Assembly: GCA_026395275.1 (NCBI GenBank)
Contig: JAPLZA010000093.1
Coordinates: 1-8,090, forward strand
DNA length: 8,090 nucleotides
Source: Candidatus Staskawiczbacteria bacterium
GTDB taxonomy: Bacteria > Patescibacteriota > Minisyncoccia > Minisyncoccales > Staskawiczbacteraceae
Direction of reading: 5' to 3'
Positions 1 to 5,145 of the stretch are shown here, one piece after another. Position numbers and translations under genes: made by a program. Below the pieces are notes generated by a model. The model was given only the letters and a program-made list of their open reading frames with translations, had not been told where the DNA came from and ran no database searches. Position 1 is the first letter of the stretch; each line of letters opens with the position of its first letter.

Positions 1-32
1 TCGCCGGTAACCAATGCGAGAGTTTGCAGATT

Positions 33-37
33 GGAGG
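33..37 (+). promoter_or_regulatory. Shine-Dalgarno site of the 82-aa gene
   Basis: GGAGG lies 5 nt before the ATG at 43 and decides the start. It is one of only two clear SD sites in a window where most genes have none. Confidence 0.6.
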
Positions 38-42
38 TCCAA

Positions 43-291
43 ATGAGTTGCAAAAACATACGGCCAGCTGGGGAGATTCCAAAATGGGTGTGGGTGGTTG
101 GCGGGATTTTTTTCGCCATCTACTTTGTCTTCATGGTCACCGCGATTAACCTTTCCTCGAAGAGAGAGGTTCCGGCGCAGGGTATGTCGCAAGGTCAGGT
201 GATGGAAACCCGGCAAAAATCGTCGGCCACGCCCAACAATTCCAGGGTGTTGAGTCGGCAATGGCTGCCGAGTGGGTCCGTAACCAAGTAG
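43..291 (+). CDS. small single-pass membrane protein, unknown function
   Basis: This 82-residue protein is not recognised as a member of any named family. Its start is ATG at 43, chosen because a strong SD (GGAGG, 33-37) lies 5 nt upstream; an in-frame TTG at 31 overlaps that SD and is unlikely to be the start. Residues about 14-37 form one hydrophobic segment rich in W, V, F and I, preceded by a Lys/Arg-containing N-terminus. The tail (residues 38-82) is polar and low in complexity, rich in S, Q, R and P, with no visible catalytic motif. The gene is followed by a hairpin and a terminator, so it looks like the end of, or a complete, transcription unit. Its base composition is visibly GC-richer than the downstream genes. 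That it is a gene is supported by the SD, membrane segment and terminator; its function is unknown. Confidence 0.6.
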   Translation: MSCKNIRPAGEIPKWVWVVGGIFFAIYFVFMVTAINLSSKREVPAQGMSQGQVMETRQKSSATPNNSRVLSRQWLPSGSVTK

Positions 292-292
292 G

Positions 293-310
293 TTCTCGCG
301 CAAGCGAGAA
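293..310 (+). other. GNRA-capped hairpin just after the 82-aa gene
   Basis: TTCTCGC (293-299) pairs perfectly with GCGAGAA (304-310) around a GCAA tetraloop, which is a very stable RNA fold. It begins 2 nt after the stop codon and has no T-tract of its own, so it is more likely a 3'-end stabiliser or an auxiliary hairpin than the terminator itself. Confidence 0.5.
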
Positions 311-314
311 GTTA

Positions 315-355
315 GGGGCAGCGTAACGTTCAATCCGTTCATGCCCTGTTTTTTT
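315..355 (+). terminator. rho-independent terminator after the 82-aa gene
   Basis: GGGCA (316-320) pairs with TGCCC (342-346). An inner stem AACG/CGTT (325-328 with 336-339) closes the loop. Seven T residues follow at 349-355. It separates the GC-richer first gene from the HTH gene downstream. Confidence 0.7.
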
Positions 356-391
356 GCAAAAATTATAAACAATTCACTAATCTATCTGTAA

Positions 392-427
392 ACACACCCT
401 TACATACTGGAGTTTGTAGGGGTGTGT
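392..427. repeat. long palindrome, copy 1; likely operator of the HTH gene
   Basis: This is an inverted repeat with its centre between G409 and G410. Seventeen base pairs on each side match, except T:T at 405/414 and T:G at 400/419. The core TACATACTGGAGTTTGTA is flanked by CCC(C/T) and (A/G)GGG. It ends 2 nt before the -10 box of the HTH gene and so covers the -35/spacer region, where a bound protein would block RNA polymerase. A second copy lies at 741-782. An operator role is inferred from position and symmetry. Confidence 0.7.
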
Positions 428-442
428 GATATAATAAATTTA
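427..442 (+). promoter_or_regulatory. extended -10 promoter of the HTH gene, leaderless mRNA
   Basis: TGA (427-429) followed by TATAAT (430-435) is a consensus extended -10. The ATG at 442 is only 6 nt past the -10, so transcription should begin at about the first base of the start codon. No SD is present, consistent with a leaderless message. No separate -35 is needed; that position falls inside the palindrome. Confidence 0.6.
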
Positions 443-735
443 TGGAAAATAAAAAAATAAAATCAGCCAAACAAATGGAGCGTCACTTAAAAGGTATGGC
501 TAACCACCATCGAATCGAAATTCTGCTCCTTGTTGCTGAATGTGGCAATATAACTTTAGAGAATATAATTAAAAGTCTAGGAGCAAACGAAAAAACGATA
601 GGCGAGCATACGCGAAAACTTTTTCAGGCTGGTTTAATTAATAAAAATTATCGGGGGAAATTCGTAGAGCACTCTTTGTCGCCTTATGGTAAAATTTTTG
701 CAGGCTTTCTTAAATCTTTTAAGGAAATTCAGTAA
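442..735 (+). CDS. ArsR-like winged-helix transcriptional regulator
   Basis: This 97-residue protein is almost entirely one DNA-binding domain. A helix at about residues 19-34 (ANHHRIEILLLVAE region) has the look of the first helix of ArsR/MarR winged-helix proteins. It is followed by the helix-turn-helix at about 38-66, with recognition helix around NEKTIGEHTRKL, and a short wing near 66-80 that leads into a Ser-Pro turn and a C-terminal helix. There is a single cysteine (C34) and no ArsR-type metal-binding Cys cluster, so metal sensing is not indicated. The gene is monocistronic and flanked by two near-identical palindromes (392-427 and 741-782). The simplest reading is that it binds both, repressing itself and modulating the thpR-murC promoter. 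The domain call is firm; the exact family and any ligand are not. Confidence 0.75.
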   Translation: MENKKIKSAKQMERHLKGMANHHRIEILLLVAECGNITLENIIKSLGANEKTIGEHTRKLFQAGLINKNYRGKFVEHSLSPYGKIFAGFLKSFKEIQ

Positions 736-740
736 GCGAA

Positions 741-782
741 TAACAACACCCCTACATACTGGAGTTTGTAAGGGTATTGTTA
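741..782. repeat. long palindrome, copy 2, upstream of the thpR promoter
   Basis: This inverted repeat has its centre between G761 and G762, with 20 bp on each side of the centre. All pair except C:A at 747/776 and 752/771 and T:T at 757/766. Its central TACATACTGGAGTTTGTA (753-770) is identical to copy 1. It starts 5 nt after the HTH stop and ends 6 nt before the putative -35 of thpR. There is no T-run after it, so it is not a typical terminator. An operator or other regulatory function is inferred. Confidence 0.65.
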
Positions 783-788
783 ACTAAG

Positions 789-825
789 TTGAAGTTGGTG
801 TGTAGTTTGTGATAATATTTAAAAA
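789..825 (+). promoter_or_regulatory. promoter of thpR-murC
   Basis: TTGAAG (789-794) and extended -10 TGA-TAATAT (810-818) are separated by 18 nt. The expected transcription start is near 825, leaving a leader of about 7 nt without an SD. The stretch TTTGTGATAATATTTAA (806-822) is identical to that in the T-box promoter at 2732-2748. Confidence 0.55.
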
Positions 826-831
826 TAATAT

Positions 832-1401
832 ATGGAAAAAAGGCATAGGGTTTTTGTTGCCATAAACTTACCAACAGAAATTAAAAAAGAATTATTTGCA
901 TATTCTGAAAAATGGCTAGACCTTCCAGCAAAGTGGACAGCTAAAGATAATTTACATATTACTTTGGAGTTTTTGGGCGCACTTACAGATGAAGAAATTG
1001 GCGAGGTTTGCGTTGCCGTTAAAGAAGTCGTAGAAAGGCATAATTCATTTTCAGTGAATTTAACTAATATTTTGTATGGTCCGCCAAAGAAAATGCCACC
1101 TAAAATGGTTTGGGCAGAAGGCGAGGTGTCAGAAGAACTATCTATGTTGCGTGAGGATTTGGAAAATGCTTTAACAGAAAGAATACGTTTTGTTCCGGAA
1201 AACAGAACATTTGCTCCACATATTACGTTAGCTCGCATAAGCGCTATCGAATTTAGGACAATTGAGCCAGAAGAAAGACCGGAAATAAATGAATCAATTG
1301 ATTTGCCTTTTACAGTGGAATCAATTGAGGTTATGGAGTCAGTTATGAAGCGCGAGGGACCAATTTATGAAATATTAGAATCACATCAATTAAAAAATTA
1401 A
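832..1401 (+). CDS. thpR: RNA 2',3'-cyclic phosphodiesterase (2H family)
   Basis: ThpR (LigT-like) proteins open 2',3'-cyclic phosphates on RNA ends and act in the cytoplasm. This 189-aa protein has the family's usual length and both catalytic histidine motifs of the 2H phosphoesterases: H42-I-T-L (HITLEFLG) and H130-I-T-L (HITLARI). The N-terminus RVFVAINLP is also typical. The fold is a tandem duplication, one HxTx per half. The ATG at 832 is chosen because it is the first in the frame after a good promoter; there is no SD. murC begins 1 nt after its stop, so the two are probably co-transcribed, although no functional link between them is obvious. Upstream is palindrome copy 2, suggesting control by the HTH protein. 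The family assignment is firm; the physiological substrate in this organism is unknown. Confidence 0.9.
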   Translation: MEKRHRVFVAINLPTEIKKELFAYSEKWLDLPAKWTAKDNLHITLEFLGALTDEEIGEVCVAVKEVVERHNSFSVNLTNILYGPPKKMPPKMVWAEGEVSEELSMLREDLENALTERIRFVPENRTFAPHITLARISAIEFRTIEPEERPEINESIDLPFTVESIEVMESVMKREGPIYEILESHQLKN

Positions 1402-1402
1402 A

Positions 1403-2716
1403 ATGAAAATACATTTAATTGGAATTGGCGGAATTGGGGTGAGCGCGTTGGCGCAATATTATTTGTCAAAAGGCCACCAGGTAAGTGGCTCAGATTTGGT
1501 TGCTTCAGAAATTACAGATTTTCTTAAACAAAAAGGAATTAAGATAATTATTGGAAATTACGGCAAAAACATAGAAAAAGATTTTGATTTGGTGGTTCAT
1601 AGCCCGGCGGTTAAAGCCAGTAATCCCGAATTTAAAAAAGCAAAACAGCTTAAAATCAAAACTCAAAGTTATCCAGAAGCTTTGGGTGACTTAACAAAAG
1701 AATATTATACAATTGCAGTTGCCGGAGCGCACGGTAAAAGCACTACAACTGCAATGATTGGTTTGGTTTTGACAGCTGCTGGGTTAGACCCAACAGTAAT
1801 TGTGGGAACTAAAGTAAAAGAGTTTGGTAATTCTAATTTTAGGGAAGGCAAGAGTAAACTTTTAGTTATTGAGGCTTGCGAATACGATTCTTCTTTTTTG
1901 TATTATTCTCCAAAAATAGCTGTTATAACCAATGTTGATAAGGAGCACTTAGATTATTTTAAAACATTTGCCAATGTTATTAAGGCGTTTAAGAATTTTA
2001 TTTTAAAATTGCCAAAAGACGGATTGTTAGTTTTTAATGCCGACGATAGCAATATTCCCGTGATTGAAAACCCTGTTTTCAAATCAGCAGGTTATTCTTT
2101 AACAAGCAAAGACGCGCCCAAAATTAAGAAAATATTAAAAGTCCCCGGGAAACATAATGTTTCAAACGCTTTAGCAGTTTTAGAAGTTGCCAGATTTTTA
2201 ATTGTTCCAGAGAGTATATCTTTTAAAGCAATTTCAGAATTTAATGGAACATGGAGGAGGTTTGAAATAAAACAAGGAAGCGCCAATGAAAAGAAAATCA
2301 CAGTTATTTCTGATTATGGCCATCATCCAAATGAAATTATGGCTACGCTAACAGCCGCGAGAGAAAAATATAAGAAAACCCATTCGACAAGCTCAGGGCG
2401 GGCTATTTGGTGCGTTTTCCAGCCTCATCAGCACCAAAGAACTCATTATTTGTTTAATGATTTTGTTAAAACATTTCGCAGTGTGCCAATCGATAAAATA
2501 ATTATCACAGATATTTATGACGTTGCCGGAAGAGAAACAAAATCTAAAAGTGGGGGAGTTAGTTCAAAAAAATTAGTTAAAGAAATAAATAAAGAGAGTG
2601 TAATTTATGTTCCGCTTGATAAAACAGAAGAATTTATTAAAGAGAATATAAAAGCTGGAGATGTTTTAATAATCATGGGTGCCGGAGACATATATAAACT
2701 CGCCGATAACTTTTAG
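1403..2716 (+). CDS. murC: UDP-N-acetylmuramate--L-alanine ligase
   Basis: MurC adds L-alanine to UDP-MurNAc using ATP, the first step of the peptide stem in cytoplasmic peptidoglycan synthesis. The N-terminal Rossmann domain starts with GIGGIGVSALA (residues 7-17). The ATP P-loop is GAHGKST (108-114, K112). The central domain has EACEYD (157-162), and the C-terminal domain has DYGHHP (304-309) and FQPHQHQRT (339-347; FQPHRYSRT in many homologues). GIGGIG favours MurC over the recycling ligase Mpl. At 437 aa it is slightly short for the family but complete. The ATG lies 1 nt after the thpR stop and has no SD. Residues 327-334 (HSTSSGRA) come from a GC-rich repeat-like insertion between the DYGHHP and FQPH segments. 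The -35 of the next promoter begins directly after the stop, so no terminator separates the units. Confidence 0.93.
   Translation: MKIHLIGIGGIGVSALAQYYLSKGHQVSGSDLVASEITDFLKQKGIKIIIGNYGKNIEKDFDLVVHSPAVKASNPEFKKAKQLKIKTQSYPEALGDLTKEYYTIAVAGAHGKSTTTAMIGLVLTAAGLDPTVIVGTKVKEFGNSNFREGKSKLLVIEACEYDSSFLYYSPKIAVITNVDKEHLDYFKTFANVIKAFKNFILKLPKDGLLVFNADDSNIPVIENPVFKSAGYSLTSKDAPKIKKILKVPGKHNVSNALAVLEVARFLIVPESISFKAISEFNGTWRRFEIKQGSANEKKITVISDYGHHPNEIMATLTAAREKYKKTHSTSSGRAIWCVFQPHQHQRTHYLFNDFVKTFRSVPIDKIIITDIYDVAGRETKSKSGGVSSKKLVKEINKESVIYVPLDKTEEFIKENIKAGDVLIIMGAGDIYKLADNF
2379..2403. repeat. GC-rich intragenic repeat in murC (STSSG-type)
   Basis: The stretch around CATTCGACAAGCTCAGGG (2381-2398), bounded by CCC (2379-2381) and GGG (2396-2398), is far GC-richer than the surrounding coding sequence. 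It closely resembles a short repeat known to me from many metagenome-derived bacterial genomes, which appears in proteins as STSSG or, in other frames, FDKLRTG-like strings. Here it reads in frame as HSTSSGRA (residues 327-334) in a variable MurC loop. Only one copy is in this window, so the identification rests on recognition. Confidence 0.5.
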
Positions 2717-2751
2717 TTGACACGGTATTATTTTGTGATAATATTTAAGTA
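2717..2751 (+). promoter_or_regulatory. sigma-70-type promoter of the T-box unit
   Basis: A perfect -35 TTGACA (2717-2722), starting directly after the murC stop, is 16 nt from an extended -10 TGA-TAATAT (2736-2744). Transcription should begin near 2751. This is the best-matched promoter in the window and gives the T-box leader its own start. Confidence 0.75.
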
Positions 2752-2993
2752 TCTTTGAAATTAATTTAAAACCGTTGATTCAAGTCCTTTAGCTCCCAAG
2801 GCTAAAGGGTGGGCTTGATGAGGTGGCTTGTGCGTAAGTGCAAGCTCGGCTTCCTCCGTAATCATAGGATAACTGCTTCTTTTAAGAGTCAGTGAAAGTG
2901 CTCAGCTTTTAGCTGGGAACAAAGGTGGTATCGCGAGAGAGCCTCGTCCTTTGAGCATAATTTGTTTATGCCCAGGGGACGGGGATTTTTTTT
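2751..2993 (+). ncRNA. T-box riboswitch leader
   Basis: T-box leaders bind a tRNA and sense whether it is charged, choosing between antiterminator and terminator. The conserved T-box is AAGGTGGTATCGCG (2922-2935; consensus AGGGTGGNACCGCG, with T for the first C). It is preceded by a stem III-like hairpin CTCAGCT/AGCTGGG (2901-2917) and followed by the classic terminator. The N of TGGN is T2929, which would pair with a tRNA whose discriminator base is A73. Upstream are two hairpins. TCAAGTCC/GGGCTTGA (2780-2787 with 2811-2818) encloses TTTAGC/GCTAAA. GAGG/CCTC (2820-2823 with 2853-2856) encloses GCTTGTGC-GTAA-GTGCAAGC (2826-2845). I could not fold a single canonical long stem I or fix the specifier. 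No TAC or TAT triplet occurs between 2753 and 2925, which argues against tyrosine. Confidence 0.85.
2942..2993 (+). terminator. T-box regulated terminator
   Basis: CCTCGTCC (2942-2949) pairs with GGACGGGG (2977-2984; one T:G pair). An inner stem GCATAA/TTATGC (2955-2960 with 2966-2971) continues the hairpin, and eight T residues follow (2986-2993). The CCTCGTCC arm is the strand that the antiterminator would sequester when uncharged tRNA binds. Confidence 0.85.
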
Positions 2994-3013
2994 GCTCTTT
3001 AATAATTAAATAT

Positions 3014-3018
3014 AGGAG
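3014..3018 (+). promoter_or_regulatory. Shine-Dalgarno site of the 71-aa gene
   Basis: AGGAG lies 6 nt before the ATG at 3025 and fixes the start. It contrasts with the SD-less neighbouring genes. Confidence 0.65.
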
Positions 3019-3024
3019 AACGTC

Positions 3025-3240
3025 ATGGAAAAAGATGAAAAAATGCCAGAACATAACCCGGGAATGGTCTGCCCCCAATGCAAGATAAAACTTCTGACAT
3101 GGACTCTTCGGCGCCCTGTTGACGGTAATAATTTAAAGGTATTTCACAATTTTTGTCCTCATATTGTTGATGGACAGATTGTGAATTTATGTATGGATTG
3201 CAAAATGAGGCAAAGCGCAGGGCGGACTCAGGGTTGGTAA
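3025..3240 (+). CDS. small Cys/His-rich, zinc-ribbon-like protein under T-box control
   Basis: I do not recognise a named family for this 71-residue protein. It has five cysteines and two nearby histidines arranged as CPQC (C16, C19), HNFCPH (H41, C44, H46) and CMDC (C56, C59). That pattern suggests a structural zinc site or zinc ribbon, possibly for nucleic-acid or protein binding. There is no signal peptide or membrane segment. The start is ATG at 3025, supported by AGGAG 6 nt upstream. The gene sits alone between the T-box terminator and its own terminator at 3254-3286. It is therefore the only gene clearly inside this T-box unit, and its level should respond to the charging of some tRNA. 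Its composition is GC-richer than tyrS or murC. That it is a gene is well supported by context; a role in translation or amino-acid stress is only inferred from the riboswitch. Confidence 0.7.
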   Translation: MEKDEKMPEHNPGMVCPQCKIKLLTWTLRRPVDGNNLKVFHNFCPHIVDGQIVNLCMDCKMRQSAGRTQGW

Positions 3241-3253
3241 AATGGTTCGTCAT

Positions 3254-3286
3254 GAAAGTAGTGGACAGCGCTACTTTCTTTTTTTT
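3254..3286 (+). terminator. rho-independent terminator after the 71-aa gene
   Basis: GAAAGTAG (3254-3261) pairs perfectly with CTACTTTC (3271-3278) around a 9-nt loop. A run of eight T residues follows (3279-3286). It should isolate the T-box unit from tyrS. Confidence 0.8.
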
Positions 3287-3313
3287 GAATAAATTGCTAT
3301 TATTTAATAATGT
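3285..3313 (+). promoter_or_regulatory. possible promoter of the tyrS operon
   Basis: TTGAAT (3285-3290) and TAATGT (3308-3313) are 17 nt apart, within a very AT-rich stretch where other -10-like hexamers (TAATAA at 3305) are equally possible. A start near 3320 would leave a short leader with no SD. Because a terminator sits just upstream, some promoter is needed here; the exact boxes are tentative. Confidence 0.4.
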
Positions 3314-3331
3314 TTTAAATTAACAACAGCT

Positions 3332-4522
3332 ATGGTAAACGAACAAAAAATAGAAGAAATATTAACTAGGGGAGTAGAAGACGTTATTGTCAAAGACGAT
3401 TTAAAAAAGAAGCTTTTGAGTGGGAAAAAGCTCAGGCTTTATCTTGGAGTAGATCCGACCGGTTTTGATTTGCACATAGGACACGCAGTTGCTTTGTGGA
3501 AATTAAGAGCTTTCCAAGAGTTGGGTCACGAGGTTATTTTGTTAATTGGAGATTTTACAGCAAGAATTGGAGACCCATCCGGTAAAGATACAACAAGGGT
3601 CCCGTTGGATGCAAAGCAAATTAAGGCCAACATGAAAGATTATAAAAAGCAGGCCTCAAAGATTTTAGATTTTTCCAAAGTAAAAATAAAATATAACAGC
3701 AAATGGCTTTCAAAGTTAAAGTTTGAAGATATTTTAAAATTGTCTTCAAATTTTACTGTCCAGCAAATGATTCAAAGAGAAATGTTCCAACGCAGGATAG
3801 AAAATAACGCACCTATTAGTGTGCAGGAATTTATGTATCCTTTGATGCAAGGATATGATTCTGTTGCTATGGATGTTGATTTAGAAGTTGGAGGAAATGA
3901 CCAAATGTTTAACATGCTAGCCGGCAGAACTTTGCAGAAAATTTACAACAACAAAGATAAAGATGTTTTAACCACAAAGCTTCTTCTAGGAACCGATGGC
4001 AGAAAGATGAGTAAAACGTACAACAATTTTATTGCCATTCAAGATCAGCCCAATGATATGTTTGGAAAAGTAATGTCTATAAAAGATGAATTAATAGATC
4101 AATATTTTGAATTGACGACCAGGCTTTCGGGTGCAGAAATTGCAGAAATAAAAAAGATGGGCAATCCAAGGAATATAAAGGCAAGGTTGGCAAAAGAAAT
4201 TGTAAAGATATATCATGGAGAAAAATTAGCGCAAACCGCAGAAGAAGAATTTAATAAGATTTTTAGAAATAAAGAATTGCCAAGCGACATGCTGGTTTTT
4301 GAAACTGACAAAAAGCAATATTTTATTACAGACTTATTATTTGACACAAAGTTAGCTTCGTCAAAAAATGAAGCTAAAAGATTGATCGAAGGTAACGGAG
4401 TGGAGACCATAATTGGCGAAAAGAAAGAAAAAATTAATGATTGGAAAAAAGAAATTAATTTGGAAAGTGAGATGATAATAAAAGTTGGTCATAGGAAATT
4501 TATTAAAATATTGCTACGTTAA
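3332..4522 (+). CDS. tyrS: tyrosine--tRNA ligase
   Basis: This class Ic synthetase charges tRNA-Tyr in the cytoplasm. Its 396 aa is normal for the shorter-insert (TyrZ/TyrS2-like) bacterial form. The Rossmann catalytic domain has GVDPT (39-43), the HIGH signature (48-51), GDFTARIGDPSG (73-84), YPLMQGYDS (169-177), the tyrosine/ATP site segment VGGNDQ (186-191) and KMSKT (225-229). The C-terminal residues, about 330-396, form an S4-type RNA-binding domain. The GGNDQ and YPLMQGYD strings distinguish it from TrpRS. The ATG at 3332 is the first in frame; no SD is seen. It lies downstream of a T-box unit, but a terminator separates them and the leader has no tyrosine specifier triplet, so T-box control of tyrS is doubtful. 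It is followed at 19 nt by the next gene and likely heads an operon reaching mraY. Confidence 0.95.
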   Translation: MVNEQKIEEILTRGVEDVIVKDDLKKKLLSGKKLRLYLGVDPTGFDLHIGHAVALWKLRAFQELGHEVILLIGDFTARIGDPSGKDTTRVPLDAKQIKANMKDYKKQASKILDFSKVKIKYNSKWLSKLKFEDILKLSSNFTVQQMIQREMFQRRIENNAPISVQEFMYPLMQGYDSVAMDVDLEVGGNDQMFNMLAGRTLQKIYNNKDKDVLTTKLLLGTDGRKMSKTYNNFIAIQDQPNDMFGKVMSIKDELIDQYFELTTRLSGAEIAEIKKMGNPRNIKARLAKEIVKIYHGEKLAQTAEEEFNKIFRNKELPSDMLVFETDKKQYFITDLLFDTKLASSKNEAKRLIEGNGVETIIGEKKEKINDWKKEINLESEMIIKVGHRKFIKILLR

Positions 4523-4541
4523 AAAATAGCAATAAAATACA

Positions 4542-5144
4542 ATGAAAATACCCAAACAAGTTCCAACATTAGAAGGGGTCGTAATTGTTATTGCGTCAGC
4601 GGTTATACTTTTCGGCGGAGTTTTCACATATCAATATTTTGCTCTTGCCCAGTATAACTTTGAATTTCAATATCCAAAAGATTTTTTGAGTTCAAACCAA
4701 CAGCCAAAATTATTAGTTGGCGACTGTGATTACGGTATTTTTCCTAATGAATGTCCTAATATAAATAACATAGTTATAAATGATTTAGTTGCGAGCGGAG
4801 GAGATATAGATGGAATAAAAAATAATTTGTCGTCGCCCAATTATTGGGATAAACCAAATGGAGAAAAACAAAAAATAGGAGGAGTTTCTTATTGCCTTTA
4901 TAAAAACAGTGATGCAGGCATGGGGAAAGTTTATAGTAACTATTATTATGCTACTGTTAAAAATAAAAAATGCGTTGTTGTGTTTATAGCGACCAGCACG
5001 ACCAATTGTGATTTCTATTTACCGCTGGAAAAAGGAAATACAGAACAAGTAAAAAATTATAATGATTGTTTAATAAAAAATAAAAACCAGCCGGAGATGT
5101 TAAAAGAAATAATTAATACTTTTAAATTTTCTCCTGTAAAATAA
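4542..5144 (+). CDS. membrane-anchored extracytoplasmic protein, unknown function
   Basis: This 200-aa protein is not assigned to a named family. A hydrophobic segment at about residues 12-36, after a short Lys-containing N-terminus, should be a signal anchor, placing the rest outside the cytoplasm. The soluble part begins YNFEFQYPKDF and ends IINTFKFSPVK. Such a YP-DF start and final TFKF strand recall the small alpha/beta lipid- or cell-surface-associated domains common in Patescibacteria (PsbP-like in general look), but this is only a resemblance. It contains six cysteines (62, 71, 118, 144, 156, 176), all outside the membrane, which could form three disulfides. The gene sits 19 nt after tyrS and 1 nt before aspS, so it is surely co-transcribed with them. 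There is no SD. Function is unknown; gene reality is well supported. Confidence 0.75.
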   Translation: MKIPKQVPTLEGVVIVIASAVILFGGVFTYQYFALAQYNFEFQYPKDFLSSNQQPKLLVGDCDYGIFPNECPNINNIVINDLVASGGDIDGIKNNLSSPNYWDKPNGEKQKIGGVSYCLYKNSDAGMGKVYSNYYYATVKNKKCVVVFIATSTTNCDFYLPLEKGNTEQVKNYNDCLIKNKNQPEMLKEIINTFKFSPVK

Positions 5145-5145
5145 T

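Noticed and set aside
31..45. TTG at 31 as the start of the first gene
   Set aside because: It falls within the SD region of the ATG at 43, which has ideal spacing.
741..782. Palindrome copy 2 as the terminator of the HTH gene
   Set aside because: There is no T-tract after it and an almost identical copy sits in front of the gene over its promoter, which is not where a terminator belongs.
392..782. The two palindromes as a CRISPR array or insertion-sequence ends
   Set aside because: There are only two copies about 350 bp apart, with a normal HTH gene between them, no transposase and no visible target-site duplication. A CRISPR array needs several evenly spaced repeats.
819..1238. Long minus-strand open frame opposite thpR
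   Set aside because: It lies entirely antisense to a confidently identified gene, has no recognisable domain and no start signals. Similar minus-strand frames opposite murC, tyrS, aspS, the S11 gene and mraY were dropped for the same reason.
2751..4522. T-box leader as the regulator of tyrS
   Set aside because: A strong terminator at 3254-3286 separates the two, tyrS has a possible promoter of its own, and the leader lacks TAC/TAT triplets. Read-through cannot be excluded, so this is a preference and not proof.
4511..4532. Hairpin TTGCTA/TAGCAA at the end of tyrS as a terminator
   Set aside because: It is a weak 6-bp AT-rich stem overlapping the tyrS stop, with no T-run after it, and the genes on each side are closely spaced as in an operon.
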